Source of the DNA: Candidula unifasciata
Lineage: Eukaryota > Mollusca > Gastropoda > Stylommatophora > Geomitridae
Reading direction: 5' to 3'
Assembly: GCA_905116865.2 (NCBI GenBank)
Contig: CAJHNH020000791.1
Span: 808,161-872,160, forward strand
DNA: 64,000 bases
The notes below the pieces were generated by a model. That model searched no databases and had not been told where the DNA came from. It saw only the letters and a list, made by a program, of their open reading frames with translations. Shown here in pieces: positions 1 to 13,030 of the stretch. Numbering within the stretch: the stretch's first letter is position 1; the number at the start of each line of letters is the position of its first letter. Position numbers and translations under genes: made by a program.

Positions 1-246
1 GTAATGTGATCCATGGATGTAGACCCTGAAGATCAGTGGTAGGTTGCCGTAACCTCGACAATGATCGACCCATGTTGACACGTCACATCCGGGCCTGGGG
101 ATGCCGGGATCAGTTGTGTCCCCTTCAGGTCAACAATGACAAAATGCCATGTCCTTCACGAGCTGAGACCGCGGAGAAGACATGTTCGGCTGCTATATTC
201 ACTTAGCCATTAGAGCCAGCTACAACAGATCACCAAAGAAACAATT

Positions 247-572
247 GATCCGTTGTGCAAAACCTCAAACCTCAAACCAACTGATATCTCAGTTAACTGA
301 TGTTGATCCGTTGTGCAAAACCCCCAACCTCAAACCAACTGATATCTCAGTTAACTGATGTTGATCCGTTGTGCAAAACCCCCAACCTCAAACCAACTGA
401 TATCTCAGTTAACTGATGTTGATCCGTTGTGCAAAACCCCCAACCTCAAACCAACTGATATCTCAGTTAACTGATGTTGATCTGTTGTACAAAACCTCCA
501 ACCAACTGATATCTCAGTTAACTGATGTTGATCCGTTGTACAAAACCTCCAACCTCAAATCAACTGATATCG
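247..572. repeat. 58-bp minisatellite, about 5.5 copies
   Basis: GATCCGTTGTGCAAAAC recurs at 247, 305, 363 and 421 (58 bp apart), then variant copies start at 479 and 530. The unit also contains CAACTGATATCTCAGTTAAC, which is internally near-palindromic. Confidence 0.95.
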
Positions 573-880
573 AGTGCCCTGTCTTCTGCAGCTCACACAA
601 TGTGACCCCAACAGAGCAGAAATACCCTCTCTCATTGTTCCTAGGTTATTACTATCTATGCTGTCAGGCTAGTTCAATCCTGGCTGGTCACTGAGCGACA
701 GTTTTCTACAAGATGAAAGCAACCAATCAAAGACGGCCAGTTAGTTAGTCGACAGATTATTCTCACTGCACATCGGACAAGACCATAAGCGCTCAGTCTT
801 TTTTCCAGTCTAGTGGATTCAAGGTGGTCTCCAGAATCAGAATCTCGTCTGCCTCCCGGACAGCATTGAATATCTCGGAC

Positions 881-1051
881 CGGTCCATGGCCTTTCCTGT
901 ACCTTCCGTGGCCCTGACAACAATCATTGACTAACACCGGTCCATGGCCTTTCCTGTACCTTGCGTGGCCCTGACAACAATCATTGACTAACACCGGTCC
1001 ATGGCCTTTCCTGTACCTTCCGTGGCCCTGACAACAATCATTGACTAACAC
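881..1051. repeat. 57-bp tandem repeat, 3 copies
   Basis: CGGTCCATGGCCTTTCC recurs at 881, 938 and 995 (57 bp); one substitution distinguishes the middle copy (TTGCGTGG for TTCCGTGG). Confidence 0.95.
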
Positions 1052-1119
1052 TCTCAAGGTTCCTGTAACGACATATTTGACGTATTCTAGTTGTAGTGTT
1101 TCATGTTTTCCTTAATGGA

Positions 1120-1136
1120 CCCCCCCCCCCCCCCCC
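1120..1136. repeat. Poly-C run of 17
   Basis: Uninterrupted C17. Similar runs occur at 6762-6776 (C15), 7706-7718 (C13), about 4327-4340 (G) and 21,458-21,468 (G). Confidence 0.95.
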
Positions 1137-2207
1137 TACTTTTCCCCATGACAACAAAGGAACGGAACCAGCTGCCGTCAGTGGCTCAGGTCTGTGAACG
1201 CGCTTCGTAATTCCCAGGTACCCGGATTGACTCCAGCTGCAGGAGATCTGGCAGAAGACCGCCTTGCTTCGAGTTCGACACTGGTATCAAGAGCCGACAG
1301 TTAATGCGCAATTTACTAAGACTGGTTCTGCAAAGTCCTCTAAAGGAAATGAAACAAAGCGAATTTTTAGCATCTCCAAAGGCCCGTCGCAAAATACGAA
1401 CGAACCCAGTAGTCATATAAGACATTTTTTAAACAGAAACCGACTTTCTGGGCAGATACCGTTATGCGATACCGTCCTGCCACAAGGCCCGCCTCCATCC
1501 CCAACAACGGAGCGGAATTCTCCCTTGCCCCACTCCCCTGCCGGTGTCAGGTTCCGGCAGACATTGATCTCCAGATCACAGATTCCCCACGCTGTATCCG
1601 CCGGGCCGCCAGCCCTAGCCAAATAACCACCCAGTCAAGTCACGACAATGGCCCTCTGCCGGACACAAGGGCCCTTGGGCTGATTATAGGCTCTGTCAAA
1701 TGACGCACTCGTCGTCACGCTCGGATCAATAAACCCACACCGGGGATTTCCACCAATCGTTGACGGAGCAGATCAGGCAGGCAACTCTGATTTCCCATCT
1801 AGCGCACAGTGGAAACTGCAGGCTTACGATTCTGGCGATGTCAGACCACAGGTTGTTTTCTTCTTCTTCTGCGACATTTAAATTCTTAGTCTTGGCTGAG
1901 GGAGTCCAGTGGAAGGATCCTACTAGGGTCGACTGCGTGTTAGCGTAGGAAATGATCTATACCGTGGTCATAATCTTGGTAATCTTAGTCTCAGCTTCAT
2001 AGCAAACGAGTCAACCCATAGTTGCTCCGCTCCTGTGCCAACGAAAAACACAGAATGTTCGTCGCAGTCCCCTGTGGAAAGAATGACAGACTGCTGTCCC
2101 AGCATATGCAATAGCATACACACGCATTAAAAGCATGCGGTAGCCATCAGAAGTGCCGCAGTTGCCTTTCTCATCATAGATTGGTTCTCAACTTCAGTGA
2201 GCAGACG
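1137..2207. other. Unique sequence, no gene recognised
   Basis: Short open frames only, none with recognisable motifs or supporting splice sites. 1-246 and 573-880 are likewise featureless apart from the flanking repeats. Confidence 0.6.
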
Positions 2208-3229
2208 ACTTCCAACACATGTAGATTCTGAATACGGGTAACTAACTTCCAACACATGTAGATTCCGAGCACGGGTAACTAACTTCCTACACATGTAGAT
2301 TCCGAGCACGGGTAACTAACTTCCAACACATGTAGATTCCGAATACGGGTAACTAACTTCCAACACATGTAGATTCTGAATACGGGTAACTAACTTCCTA
2401 CACATGTAGATTCTGAATACGGGTAACTAACTTCCAACACATGTAGATTCTGAATACGGGTAACTAACTTCCAACACATGTAGATTCCGAGCACGGGTAA
2501 CTAACTTCCTACACATGTAGATTCCGAATACGGGTAACTAACTTCCAACACATGTAGATTCTGAATACGGGTAACTAACTTCCAACACATGTAGATTCCG
2601 AATACGGGTAACTAACTTCCAACACATGTAGATTCTGAATACGGGTAACTAACTTCCAACACATGTAGATTCCGAGCACGGGTAACTAACTTCCTACACA
2701 TGTAGATTCCGAATACGGGTAACTAACTTCCAACACATGTAGATTCCGAATACGAGTAACTAACTTCCAACACATGTAGATTCCGAGCACGGGTAACTAA
2801 CTTCCAACACATGTAGATTCCGAATACGGGTAACTAACTTCCAACACATGTAGATTCTGAATACGGGTAACTAACTTCCTACACATGTAGATTCTGAATA
2901 CGGGTAACTAACTTCCAACACATGTAGATTCTGAATACGGGTAACTAACTTCCAACACATGTAGATTCCGAGCACGGGTAACTAACTTCCTACACATGTA
3001 GATTCCGAATACGGGTAACTAACTTCCAACACATGTAGATTCTGAATACGAGTAACTAACTTCCAACACATGTAGATTCCGAGCACGGGTAACTAACTTC
3101 CAACACATGTAGATTCCGAATACGAGTAACTAACTTCCAACACATGTAGATTCCGAATACGAGTAACTAACTTCCAACACATGTAGATTCCGAATTCAGG
3201 TAACTAACTTCCAACACATGTAGATTCTC
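2208..3229. repeat. 37-bp minisatellite, about 27 copies
   Basis: The unit carries ACTTCCAACACATGTAGATT and an AATACGGG or AGCACGGG variant ending in TAACTA. Spacing is a constant 37 bp (e.g. GTAGATTC at 2221 and 2258). Variants alternate in recurring orders, suggesting multi-unit duplications. Confidence 0.95.
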
Positions 3230-3399
3230 AAAATGGCTAGATTCTCAATTTCTCAACAAGACAGACTTTTGACTTTTGAGAAAGGTAAGTTCTCAACTCG
3301 GGTAGATTCCGACCTTCTCAACAATGGTTGTCTCTCAACAAGTCGAATGTTCATTACATATCGCTACTGCTTTCTTGTAATGATGATAAGTTCCACTTG

Positions 3400-3955
3400 C
3401 TGCTTGTAAAAACGGTTGTCGACTGTATACAGTTCTTTAACTTGTTGCTTCTATAAACGGTTGTCGACTGATTGTGTACAACTGTATACAGTTCTTTAAC
3501 TTGTTGCTTCCATAAACGGTTGTCGACTGATTGAGTACAACTGTATACAGTTCTTTAACTGGTTGCTTCTATAAACGGTTGTCGACTGATTGTGTACAAC
3601 TGTATACAGTTAACTTGTTGCTTCTATAAACGGTTGAAACTGATTGTGTACAACTGTATACAGTTCTTTAACTTGTTGCTTCTATAAACGGTTGTCGACT
3701 GATTGTGTACAACTGTATACAGTTCTTTAACTTGTTGCTTCCATAAACGGTTGTCGACTGATTGTGTACAACTGTATACAGTTCTTTAACTTGTTTCTTA
3801 AACGGTATATTGAGTACGGTTACAGTTCTTTAACTTGTTGCTTGTATAAACGGTTGTCGACTGAGTACAACTGTATACAGTTCTTTAACTTGTTGCTTGT
3901 ATAAACAGTTGTCGACTAACTGTGTACGGTTATAGATTGATTATGTACAACTGTA
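3400..3955. repeat. 59-bp minisatellite, about 9 copies
   Basis: CAGTTCTTTAACTTGTTGCT and AAACGGTTGTCGACTG recur with 59-bp spacing (3430, 3489, 3548), with several internally deleted units (3608-3640, 3800-3830). Confidence 0.9.
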
Positions 3956-5345
3956 TTTCCGCTCTTTAACTTATTCGCCGCCTTGTTCTCCGCGTTCACT
4001 CGCTGTAAAAATCCGGTAGAAAGTTCTGGACTCTGGTATTTCCCCCAGAATTTGGTTTTTGAGTGCACGCCCGTTTTACAGATCTGGCGTATTTGTATAC
4101 AGACTGTTGGTTCCTCGCCCCTCACGCAGATGCACTCCGACTTGAAAAGAACAGCCCCATGAGTTACCTCCTAGAATTGAAAAAAAGGGTGCCGGTACTC
4201 ACCATAAGGTGTCTATTACAGATTAGAATAACGCTAACAATAAGTCTACAATGATGCGCGTGCTGTTTACTAGGCATGTTGCCAGGATACAGTCATTTCT
4301 TGCATGACATGCTTGTGTGTGCGCGTTGGGGGGGGGGGGGTATATTCTTCTTTACCGGAACAGACACGAGGGATGGAGGTCTGCTAGCACAACGCTGACT
4401 CTAAACATCAGATAAACTAACGCAACCCCTAATCATTAGATAAGTTTAGCAGTTCATCTCTAACCATCACATCTCTTATTGTTGATCTCTAATGATTAGA
4501 CAACCACTGTTTCCATGAAGACAAAGCCCCAATACAAGCGACAATGCTGTAACGACCTCCAACTGACAGACCCAACCAACCGTCTGTTCTCACTCGCCAG
4601 CGCCCATTGCGGGTATCGTGTATCCGGGCCACGGACTAGCAAGGCCGATAACTCGAAATATCAGGGGACGCAACTTTCCAGGCGAGCTCCTCCTTCATCT
4701 TCATTAGCGAGGCCGGGCCGGACAGGCCAGGGACCGGACCGGTCTCCAGTTACCGGCACCAGTGCCAGAAATTAGCAGTTTCAATCACCTCCAACCCCGA
4801 CTGGCCCGGAGAATGGTAATCGTCTGTGGAAATGTGCACGTTCGAGGGGGACTGTAGGCATCTGCTCCCTGCCAGCCATCGGCACTACAGCCTCATGAAG
4901 ACCAGAATGGTCTCTGTTGTTTTACTTACAGTAGCGCAGTTGGGACAACAATAAAGGGCATCGTTAACACAATAATAAGCAAACTAACCCAACAGTTATA
5001 ATAAAACAACAAATCTTAGCTTCTTCTTATTCCCCACACCTTCCTCTTCTTGTTCTAATTCTCCTGTTGGTATTACAGTGGTGTCTAACCACCCATGTTG
5101 GCACACAAGTTTCAAACAAAGGAAATAAAATGATGCTATCGACATGTCAGTTTATGGAAAGCAAACTGACAACCCGTTTGGCACACGAATCCATTAGATG
5201 ACGTATCCAAAGAAATCAACGAAGAACATCACGTCATAAAGGCCAGAAACTGTTGCCTAAAACAGTGATCAAGAAACCCCAAACAGATGTGGAAAGTCAA
5301 GGAAAACCACTACACTATCTTCACTGGAACAGGTCTGTAAATACA
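3956..5345. other. Unique sequence, no gene recognised
   Basis: Contains a G run near 4,330 and A/T-rich stretches; nothing coding-like was identified. Confidence 0.6.
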
Positions 5346-5590
5346 GCAATACCTTGCGTCACGAACGCCTCTAGTCACGAACAAATCGGCCCACGAACAC
5401 TTACGAAACAAACTTTGACTTAACCCACGAACAATACCGCAGCCCACGAACACAATGTCGGAACACATTTTTACTTAACCCACGAACAATGTCTCTGCCC
5501 ACGAACGCAACTTCCAAACACATTTTGACTCGACCTACGAACAATGTCTCAGCCCACGAACGCACACAGACAGCTTTAGCGCTACGAGTT
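5346..5590 (+). mobile_element. Possible Tigger/pogo-like terminus with sub-repeats
   Basis: TA followed by CAGCAATACCTTGCGTCACG and then repeated CACGAAC motifs (ACGAAC occurs about ten times to 5565), with a loose 62-66 bp internal period (ACAATG...CCCACGAAC, TTGACTTAACCC). CAG next to TA plus A-T-A-C-C-T-x-G resembles ends of pogo/Tigger-like DNA transposons. No matching inverted terminus was found downstream, so this is a solo end at best. Confidence 0.3.
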
Positions 5591-5853
5591 CAGCTAACGG
5601 ACAGCATCACTTGTACTTAGGTTTATACGCGCTGTGAACAATGTTTGTTGTTGCGTTGCTCTTGATACAAATTCCCCATCCCATTACAGTAACCCTCATT
5701 ATAGCTCACAAGAAAATGAACAGGTGAGCGACAGGGGGGTCAAGACAAAAGCCCAAGCGTGTTACAGCAGTCACCAAGGAGGAAATGATAACTAAACATG
5801 AGATTGGATAAATCCACGATCTGTACTATCTTTAAGAACAAAGCTGCGCTCAG

Positions 5854-6100
5854 GACGGCTGATGTCGCTTAAGACGGCTGATGTCGCTCAAGACGGCTGA
5901 TGTCGCTCAAGACGGCTGATGTCGCTCAAGACGGCTGATGTCGCTCAAGACGGCTGATGTCGCTCAAGACGGCTGATGTCGCTCAAGACGGCTGATGTCG
6001 CTCAAGACGGCTGATGTCGCTCAAGACGGCTGATGTCGCTCAAGACGGCTGATGTCGCTCAAGACGGCTGATGTCGCTCAAGACGGCTGATGTCGCTCAA
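5854..6100. repeat. 19-bp perfect tandem array, 13 copies
   Basis: The unit GACGGCTGATGTCGCTCAA is repeated 13 times in exactly 247 bp, with a single C-to-T change in the first copy. This homogeneity implies recent expansion. Confidence 0.97.
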
Positions 6101-8897
6101 GGAGTGACATGTTGACGAGGACAAGTCCCAAAGCGTTAAAAGAAGCAGACCGATTATTGTTAGTCACCAAGCCAGCAATCAAACCACTTCCCATGATACA
6201 AGTAAAAGAGAAAAAAAAAAAATACGATGGCTATTCCAAAATTCTTCGATCGCCTGGTAAAAATAAATCGTTTACCATATGACACAGCTCATTGCTTGTA
6301 TCATTCAGTAGCCTGTTAGTTAACTACACACTAATATTTGTTGTGTGGTTCTCAAACCGGAAAGGAATAACCACTGGACACTGTCACAGCTTGTTCCGCC
6401 AAATGTGAAATGTGTGGTGTGATTGGTTTTCTTCAAGCAGAAGGTCAAAATGACCGGCTCTGACAGAGAAGGATACATCCCAGTTGGGTGTGCACATGAT
6501 CTGTTGTGGCTACTGTAGGTCATCCAGCAACCCCCCGAGTTGTCTCCCGTCTGCCGCACGAGCAGCACAAGACATTCACTTCGCTTCTCAACAGAATACA
6601 TTCCAACGGCAGCATCCACTGTAACTGCTAGCTTCGCTATTCGACGCCCCAAACAAGCTAATGGTGCTATGTCACTTAAACCTGTCGGATAAGCGAGGTG
6701 TACCATACAGAGATAAAGAGACAAAGAATACCAGAGAATCATCTCACGCAATCACCCCCTTCCCCCCCCCCCCCCCACCGCCAGGTAGTAGAGTACCTGC
6801 GACCGTGAACGAGAATGATCAACCGTCCGGTGCCCAGGATTAATTGCCCCGAAATGTACGGGCAGTAATAAGACAATAACAGAGAGCGCTGTCGGCGCTG
6901 TCGTGTTGGCTGTAAATGATGATGGCGCCTGTGGTGGTGTCGCTGACGTCACTGGTGCACCTGTTCCCTCAACCAGCTAGTCTGGACACAGCTCATCCAA
7001 TCAGCGGCGAGAAAGGTTCAGATTGGAGAGCACAAGACACTTATTCCAACACTCCTGTGAAAAAGGTAGGTGAGGGCTTTATCAACATCTACTATCAGTG
7101 CTGGCCAAATGTCGACAGCAACCATCCGTGTCTGATTGTCAGCCTGCACTGCGCACAGTTAGCTCTACAAGGAAACATGACTGGGCAGCAAGAGCAGACA
7201 TTAGTCTCTTACACGCAGTGATGCAGATATGCTGCCCGGGTCATGCTGCAGTCTGAGACTGTCAACGAGAAAATCTGTCAGTTTCCAAAGATATTCTAGT
7301 TGGAACGTTCATGATGGGCAAGGAAGATGATCCGATGGCCACACAGGAACGACCGCTGGTTGAAGACACAGTAAAAATGAAACAAACCGTGTATCGATAT
7401 TCCATGTTAGGGTTCAGCTTGGTGCCAGTCAGGTGCTCTATGTGTAGATGGATCCAATGATGTACAGCCAGAGTGTCACTAGAACAACCAGGGCCTACAC
7501 TGAGATTTACTGAGGCAGACTGAGCATTTATGGGTTTAGCTAGCTGGCTAAGATGTTGATTTTTCACGAACCAGATGCAACACGGAAAGATTGACTATTC
7601 TAGATTATTATTATTCAATACGAATATTGTTCAGTGGTCACAATTTGTTATCCACACGAACCATGGCAGTAGGGAGTCGCAAATACCACCAGGCAGATCG
7701 CGCCGCCCCCCCCCCCCCAGACAATATTCTGGTGCTCGTTTGACTAGGCTGGATCTTCTACAGTTGACCCCTGATCCCTGGGACTAGAGGCCTTAGCGTC
7801 CCTGTGTGAAGGTTTACCCCGACCCACGCTTTGCTTCCTAACTGTGTTGAGAATAAAGAAACGAAAGACAACTGGCAAATGTTTTCACTCTGATGAGTGT
7901 GTCGAGGACACAACGCTGGCGCCAGCGCGGAGACGACCAGAGTAACAAGCAGATTGTGAGCTACGATGGCAGGAATCAATGTACCCGAGTCTTGTACCCC
8001 GAACGCTGACACATCTCCAATGAGAAAAAAAAAAAAAACATTAACACTGGAATTAGGGCTTTCCACTTTCTGTGAATCCTGCCTTCTCTAATCTCTACTT
8101 CATTTTCTCAATTGTCATACTCTATTTTATAGATACCTATCAACAACTGTGAAAATATTTCCAGCACAGCAACCTGAATCTGTAGCCGGCGCCCCCACAA
8201 TACCCAGATGTAGTCGTAAATGTACATACCACCACATTCTGGCGTGCAGAGGACAACAGCAACCATGGTGACAAACAGGGCATGCAACTCCACACAAGGA
8301 GACATGAAAAAATCACGACCCGGGTTACAGCCCCTGACCCACTGAACCAGGCCAGCCGCAGGGGAGACGCGGCTCTATCGCAGGCACCATTAGCACAGGA
8401 AGTCAATGCTGTGATGCTCTGAAGCCCTGATTCAGTCTGTTTCACGCTGTCTGAGTCGATGTGTACCTGTCGGATCCAGGCTGTCACAGTCGATGTGTAC
8501 CCAAGTCTTGGAGCAGATCAGAATCAAAGAGGCACACGAAAGGCACACGGTAGTTTAACTACTACAGAGGGTGAAAAAAGTTACGGGGCGGAGACAGGGG
8601 ACATAATCAAGCTGTGTATGCACATAATTGGTTCAGACGGGCGGACAAGAGCCCAGGGACTCCAAGTTAATGGAAGATAACTAAACACAAATTATGGGAA
8701 CAATCAGTAGAGGTACCTTAGATTGGCTGCTACAGGGGAGGACCGAGCACGCAACGGGAATGCCCAATGTGCAGTGACATCGACTGTGATAACACAACAT
8801 AAACAAAATGATACAGAGCGGAGATTCATCGTGACAAAAGTCACCTAACAAGGAACTTACACAATCAAAAGATAACAATCGCAGACGATACAGTTGC
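6101..8897. other. Unique sequence, no gene recognised
   Basis: Two poly-C runs (6762, 7706) and an A14 run near 8,024. A 143-codon minus-strand frame (6320-6751) has no recognisable family motif and no supporting context. Confidence 0.55.
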
Positions 8898-8998
8898 GTT
8901 GACTGAAACAGTTATGTTGACTGAAACAGTTCTGTTGACTAAAACAGTTCTGTTGACTGAAACAGTTCTGTTGACTGAAACAGTTCTGTTGACTGGTA
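8898..8998. repeat. 18-bp tandem repeat, about 5.5 copies
   Basis: GTTGACTGAAACAGTTCT repeats at 18-bp spacing from 8898. Confidence 0.95.
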
Positions 8999-9842
8999 AT
9001 GTAAACACTATAGAGACAGAATCATATACCCACGAGCTTGGAAGTGTGGACAGGTGTCCTATTGTTGGCAGCTTTCAATAGTTTCCGAGGACAGTCTCGC
9101 ACTGTGCTGTCAGGGGTCGTGGACATGACAGTTGAAGACGATGGCGAGGGTGAGAAGCAGGACCCCTTACATCGATGACTTCAGTGGAGTTAACACACAC
9201 TCAACAATGCCCCAATTTGGAAACGGGTCATTTTCTTTTTAAAATGAAGAGACCACAGCCACACACGCCAACTCTTTCCTAGTCCCAAGTCAGGCTCCAT
9301 CCCATTCAGCTTCCATCGCGGTCATGTCCCACCCAAATAAAATTAGAAATGTATCCCCACGTAGACGCAACACTCGGGCGGGAGCGGCTTGTAACAAAGA
9401 CAAGAGGCTAACAATTAGCACACATTCTCCTTACAGCAACATCAATCATGCCACCAGGCTACAAGAGGCCATGCAGACATGGAGAAAGCGAGCTAACTAA
9501 CATACAGGGCAATAGACAAAGTAAAGACCTGGAGAGAAAGAGTCGGGAGTGGGAGATTCATTAGCATTCACAGGCGTAATCCCAACTTTGTATGGCTGTC
9601 GCGGAGTATGACAGAACTGGCTATAATTTAGTTTGACTCCACTCGGCAGGCATTAGCGGCATACCTGGCCAACGTCCCCTCGCTTATGCAATAAGCCAAC
9701 ACGGCAGTATACATGCGACCCGGCTGAAACAATGGCTGGCTAACGACATATTTATGTAAATTAATCGCTACGTGTATTAATTACATTGCAGACTGTTTCC
9801 ATAATGAAAGGCATTAAAAAGTTACAGCTAATAATTCATACT
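8999..9842. other. Unique sequence, no gene recognised
   Basis: 9,600-9,840 is A/T-rich with paired ATTAAT words (AAATTAATCGCT, TATTAATTACAT); it could be a non-coding regulatory element, but only sequence comparison could tell. Confidence 0.5.
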
Positions 9843-11397
9843 CATGATCACATGACAATGTAACACAGAGGGTCTATCTACATTATCACATGACAATGTA
9901 AAACAGAGGGTGTATCTACATTATCACATGACAATGTAACACAGAGGGCATATCTATATAATCAGACGACATTGTACAACAGGGGGTCTATCTACATTAT
10001 CACATGACAATGTAAAACAGAGGGTGTATCTACATTATCACATAACAATGTAAAACAGAGGGCCTATCTATATAATCAGACGACATTGTACAACAGGGGG
10101 TCTATCTACATTATTCAATGATAACGTAAAACAGAGGGCCTATCTACATTTATTCAATGATAACGTAAAACAGAGGGCCTATCTACATTTATTCAATGAT
10201 AACGTAAAACAGAGGGCCTATCTACATTTATTCAATGATAACGTAAAACAGAGGGCCTATCTACATTTATTCAATGATAACGTAAAACAGAGGGCCTATC
10301 TACATTATTCAATGATAACGTAAAACAGAGGGCCTATCTACATTATTCAATGATAACGTAAAACACGGTGTATCTACATCACCACACGACAACGTAGAAA
10401 AAGTGGGCCTTACTACATTATTACATGACAATGTAAAACAGAGGGCCTAACTACATTGTCACATGACAATGTAAAACAGAAGGCCTATCTACATTATCAT
10501 ACAAGGTAAAACAGAGGGTCTATCTACATTATCATACAAGGTAAAACAGAGGGTCTATCTACATTATCATACAGCAAGGTAAAACAGAGGGTCTATCTAC
10601 ATTATCATACAGCAAGGTAAAACAGAGGGTCTATCAACATTATCATACAGCAAGGTGAAACAGAGGGTCTATCTACATTATCATACGACAAGGACAAAAC
10701 AGAGGGTCTATCTACATTATCATACGACAGGATAAAACAGAGGGTCTATCTACATTATCATACGACAAAGTAAAACAGAGGGCCTATCTAAATGATCACA
10801 TGACAATGTAAAACAGAGGGCCTATCTACATTATCATACAACAAGGTAAAACAGAAGGTCTAACTACAGTATCATACGACAAGGTAAAACAGATGGCTTA
10901 TCCACATTATCATACGACAACGTAAAACTTAGAAGGGCCTATCTACATTATCATACGACAAGGTAAAACAGAGGGTTTATCCACATTATCATACGACAAC
11001 GTAAAACATAGGAGGGCCTATCTAAATTATCATACGACAAGGTAAAACAGGGGGTTTATCCACATTATCATACGACAACGTAAAACATAGGAGGGCCTAT
11101 CTACATTATCATACAGCAAGGTAAAATAGAGGGTCTATCTACATTATTATACAGCAAGGTAAATCAGAGGGTCTATCTACATTATCATACGACAAGGTAA
11201 AACAGAGGGCGTATCGACATTATCATACGACAAGGTAAATCAGAGGGCCTATCGACATTATCATACGACAAGGTAAATCAGAGGGTCTATCTACATTATC
11301 ATACGACAAGGTAAATCAGAGGGTCTATCTACATTATCATACGACAAGGTAGAGGGTCTATCTAAATGATCACATGACAATGTAAAACGGAGAGTCT
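9843..11397. repeat. 38-bp minisatellite with palindromic core, about 41 copies
   Basis: The unit core is GGTCTATCTACATTATC followed by a variable ACATGACAATG, ATACGACAAGG or AATGATAACG block and TAAAACAGAG. In the ACATGACAATG subtype, TACATTATCA and TGACAATGTA form near-perfect inverted arms around two bases. Subtypes occur in runs (10,120-10,370; 10,490-10,680; 11,200-11,340). Confidence 0.95.
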
Positions 11398-11462
11398 ACA
11401 CCATCCTTGTGTGTAGTCAAATAGTCTACTTGTGGTAGAAGAAAACACAGTGCTTAAGCTTT

Positions 11463-11836
11463 AGCGGTGGCCGAATGCATTCACAGTAATGACTGAACAT
11501 CTAGGGGTCGCTGGATCCATCTACAGAAGTGACTGAACATCTAGTGGTCGCTGGATCCATCCACAGTAATGACTGAACATCCAGAGGTCGCTGGATCCAT
11601 CCACAGAAATGACTGAATATCTAGTGGTCGCTAAATCCATCCAAAGTAATGACTGAACATCCAGTGGTCGCTAAATCAATCCACAGTAGTGACTGAACAT
11701 CTAGTGGTCGCTAAATCAATCCACAGTAGTGACTAAACATCTAGTTGTCGCTAAATCAATCCACAGTAGTGACTAAACATCCAGTGGTCGCTAAATCAAT
11801 CCACAGTAGTGACTGAACATCTAGTGGTCGCTAAAT
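11463..11836. repeat. 40-bp minisatellite, left part
   Basis: GACTGAACATCTAGTGGTCG recurs every 40 bp (11491, 11531, ...), with CTAAATCAATCCACAGTAGT as the second half. It is interrupted at 11836 by the non-LTR insertion. Confidence 0.95.
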
Positions 11837-12547
11837 ACGAAGTCTATGCTTATAACAACCAGACAAAAGTTGCAAACATTAATACTGCACAAGCCGACAC
11901 TCGAGCTCTACATTGATAAATTACCTATTGTTAATGTAACGGAACACAAAACTTGAGGCCTTACAATTGACAACCATTTAACCTGGAATTCTCATGTTTT
12001 TGTGATAACTAAGAAAATAGCACAAAAAGTTTATCAGCTTGCAAAAATTCAGCACTTTCTAGACGAAGATGCAAGAAAAGTATTTTACGCGTCTTACATC
12101 CAAACACATGTCGACTATTGTTCCACAGTTTGGGATGGTTGCGCCAAGTCCAATGTTAAAAGACTAAGTTCTCTTCAAAATCGTGCTTTACGCCTGGTTT
12201 CAGATAATAAACATATCGTAAAAAATAATCTCTATAAACATCTAAGACTATTGCCATTTAGCAAACGTTTAATTTTCAACAAGGCCAAATTTATTCATAA
12301 AATTTTATCTCAAAATACTCCAAACTACCTTTTCCGATTAATTAAATCAAATCCTATAAATAGCAAGCGACTAAATTTATTACATTTACCTAAACCTAGA
12401 ATAGATTTATATAAAACAAGTTTAGCGTACTCCGCTGCTCATTTGTGGAACCAACTTCCACTAGACCTGAAACATTCTAAAAGTCCCTATTCATTCAACC
12501 GTAAACTTTTTCAATTCACACTTACAAGCGATTATATGCCACCTTGA
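11837..12547 (+). pseudogene. Reverse transcriptase C-terminal fragment (non-LTR)
   Basis: Reading from TKSMLITTRQKLQTL at 11837, the frame continues through LYIDKLPIVNVTEHKT, meets TGA at 11954-11956 where the family normally has a residue before the G-L-T-I-D-N-H-L-T-W motif, and stays open to the TGA at 12545. The distal part has V-D-Y-C-S-T-V-W-D, L-S-S-L-Q-N-R-A-L-R-L and the ending S-L-A-Y-S-A-A-H-L-W-N-Q-L-P, all typical of the thumb/C-terminal part of Jockey- and CR1-like reverse transcriptases. The catalytic palm is absent, so no activity is expected. The frame is otherwise intact, suggesting a fairly recent insertion. Composition is A/T-rich compared with its surroundings. Confidence 0.85.
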
Positions 12548-12593
12548 ATGTTATGTAACCCACATTGCATTATCAATTTATTATTAAACAAGG

Positions 12594-13030
12594 TGTGTGT
12601 GATATGTATGTTTGCGCGCGCGCGCGTGCTCGATATGTATGTATGTGTAGGCGTGTTTGTATACATATGACTGAGTATGTTGTTTGTCTCCTTGTGTATG
12701 TGCGAATGTGTGTGTGTTCGCGCGTATGTCCACGTGTGTCTATGTGGGAGTGTCCGTGTGTGCATGTGTGTGTCTCCATGCATGACTGGATTTATGACTA
12801 TATGTGTGTATGCCTGTATTACGTATGTATGTATGAATGTATGTATGTATGTATGTAGCCTGTATGTTTGTATCTATGTATGTATGTTTGTGTGTACGTA
12901 TGCCTGTGTGTATGTGTGTATGCATGTTTGTTTATATGTATCTGTGTATGTATGTATGTAATGTATGCATGTTTGTGTGTGTAAGTGAGTGGGTGAGCGT
13001 GTGTATGCGGGTGTATGTATGCACACGCGG
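12594..13030. repeat. TG/TATG-rich microsatellite in retroelement 3' UTR
   Basis: Compound TGTATG, TGTG and CGCG tract on the plus strand, lying between the RT stop and the AATAAA-bearing 3' end of the inserted element. Confidence 0.9.

Noticed and set aside
2208..3229. CRISPR-like regular array
   Set aside because: Units are contiguous direct repeats with no unique spacers, in an intron-bearing animal sequence; the same holds for every other array here.
6320..6751. 143-codon minus-strand frame with hydrophobic N-terminus and several Cys
   Set aside because: No recognisable motif, spans a poly-C neighbourhood, and has no splice or promoter support; length is within chance expectation for a 64 kb window.
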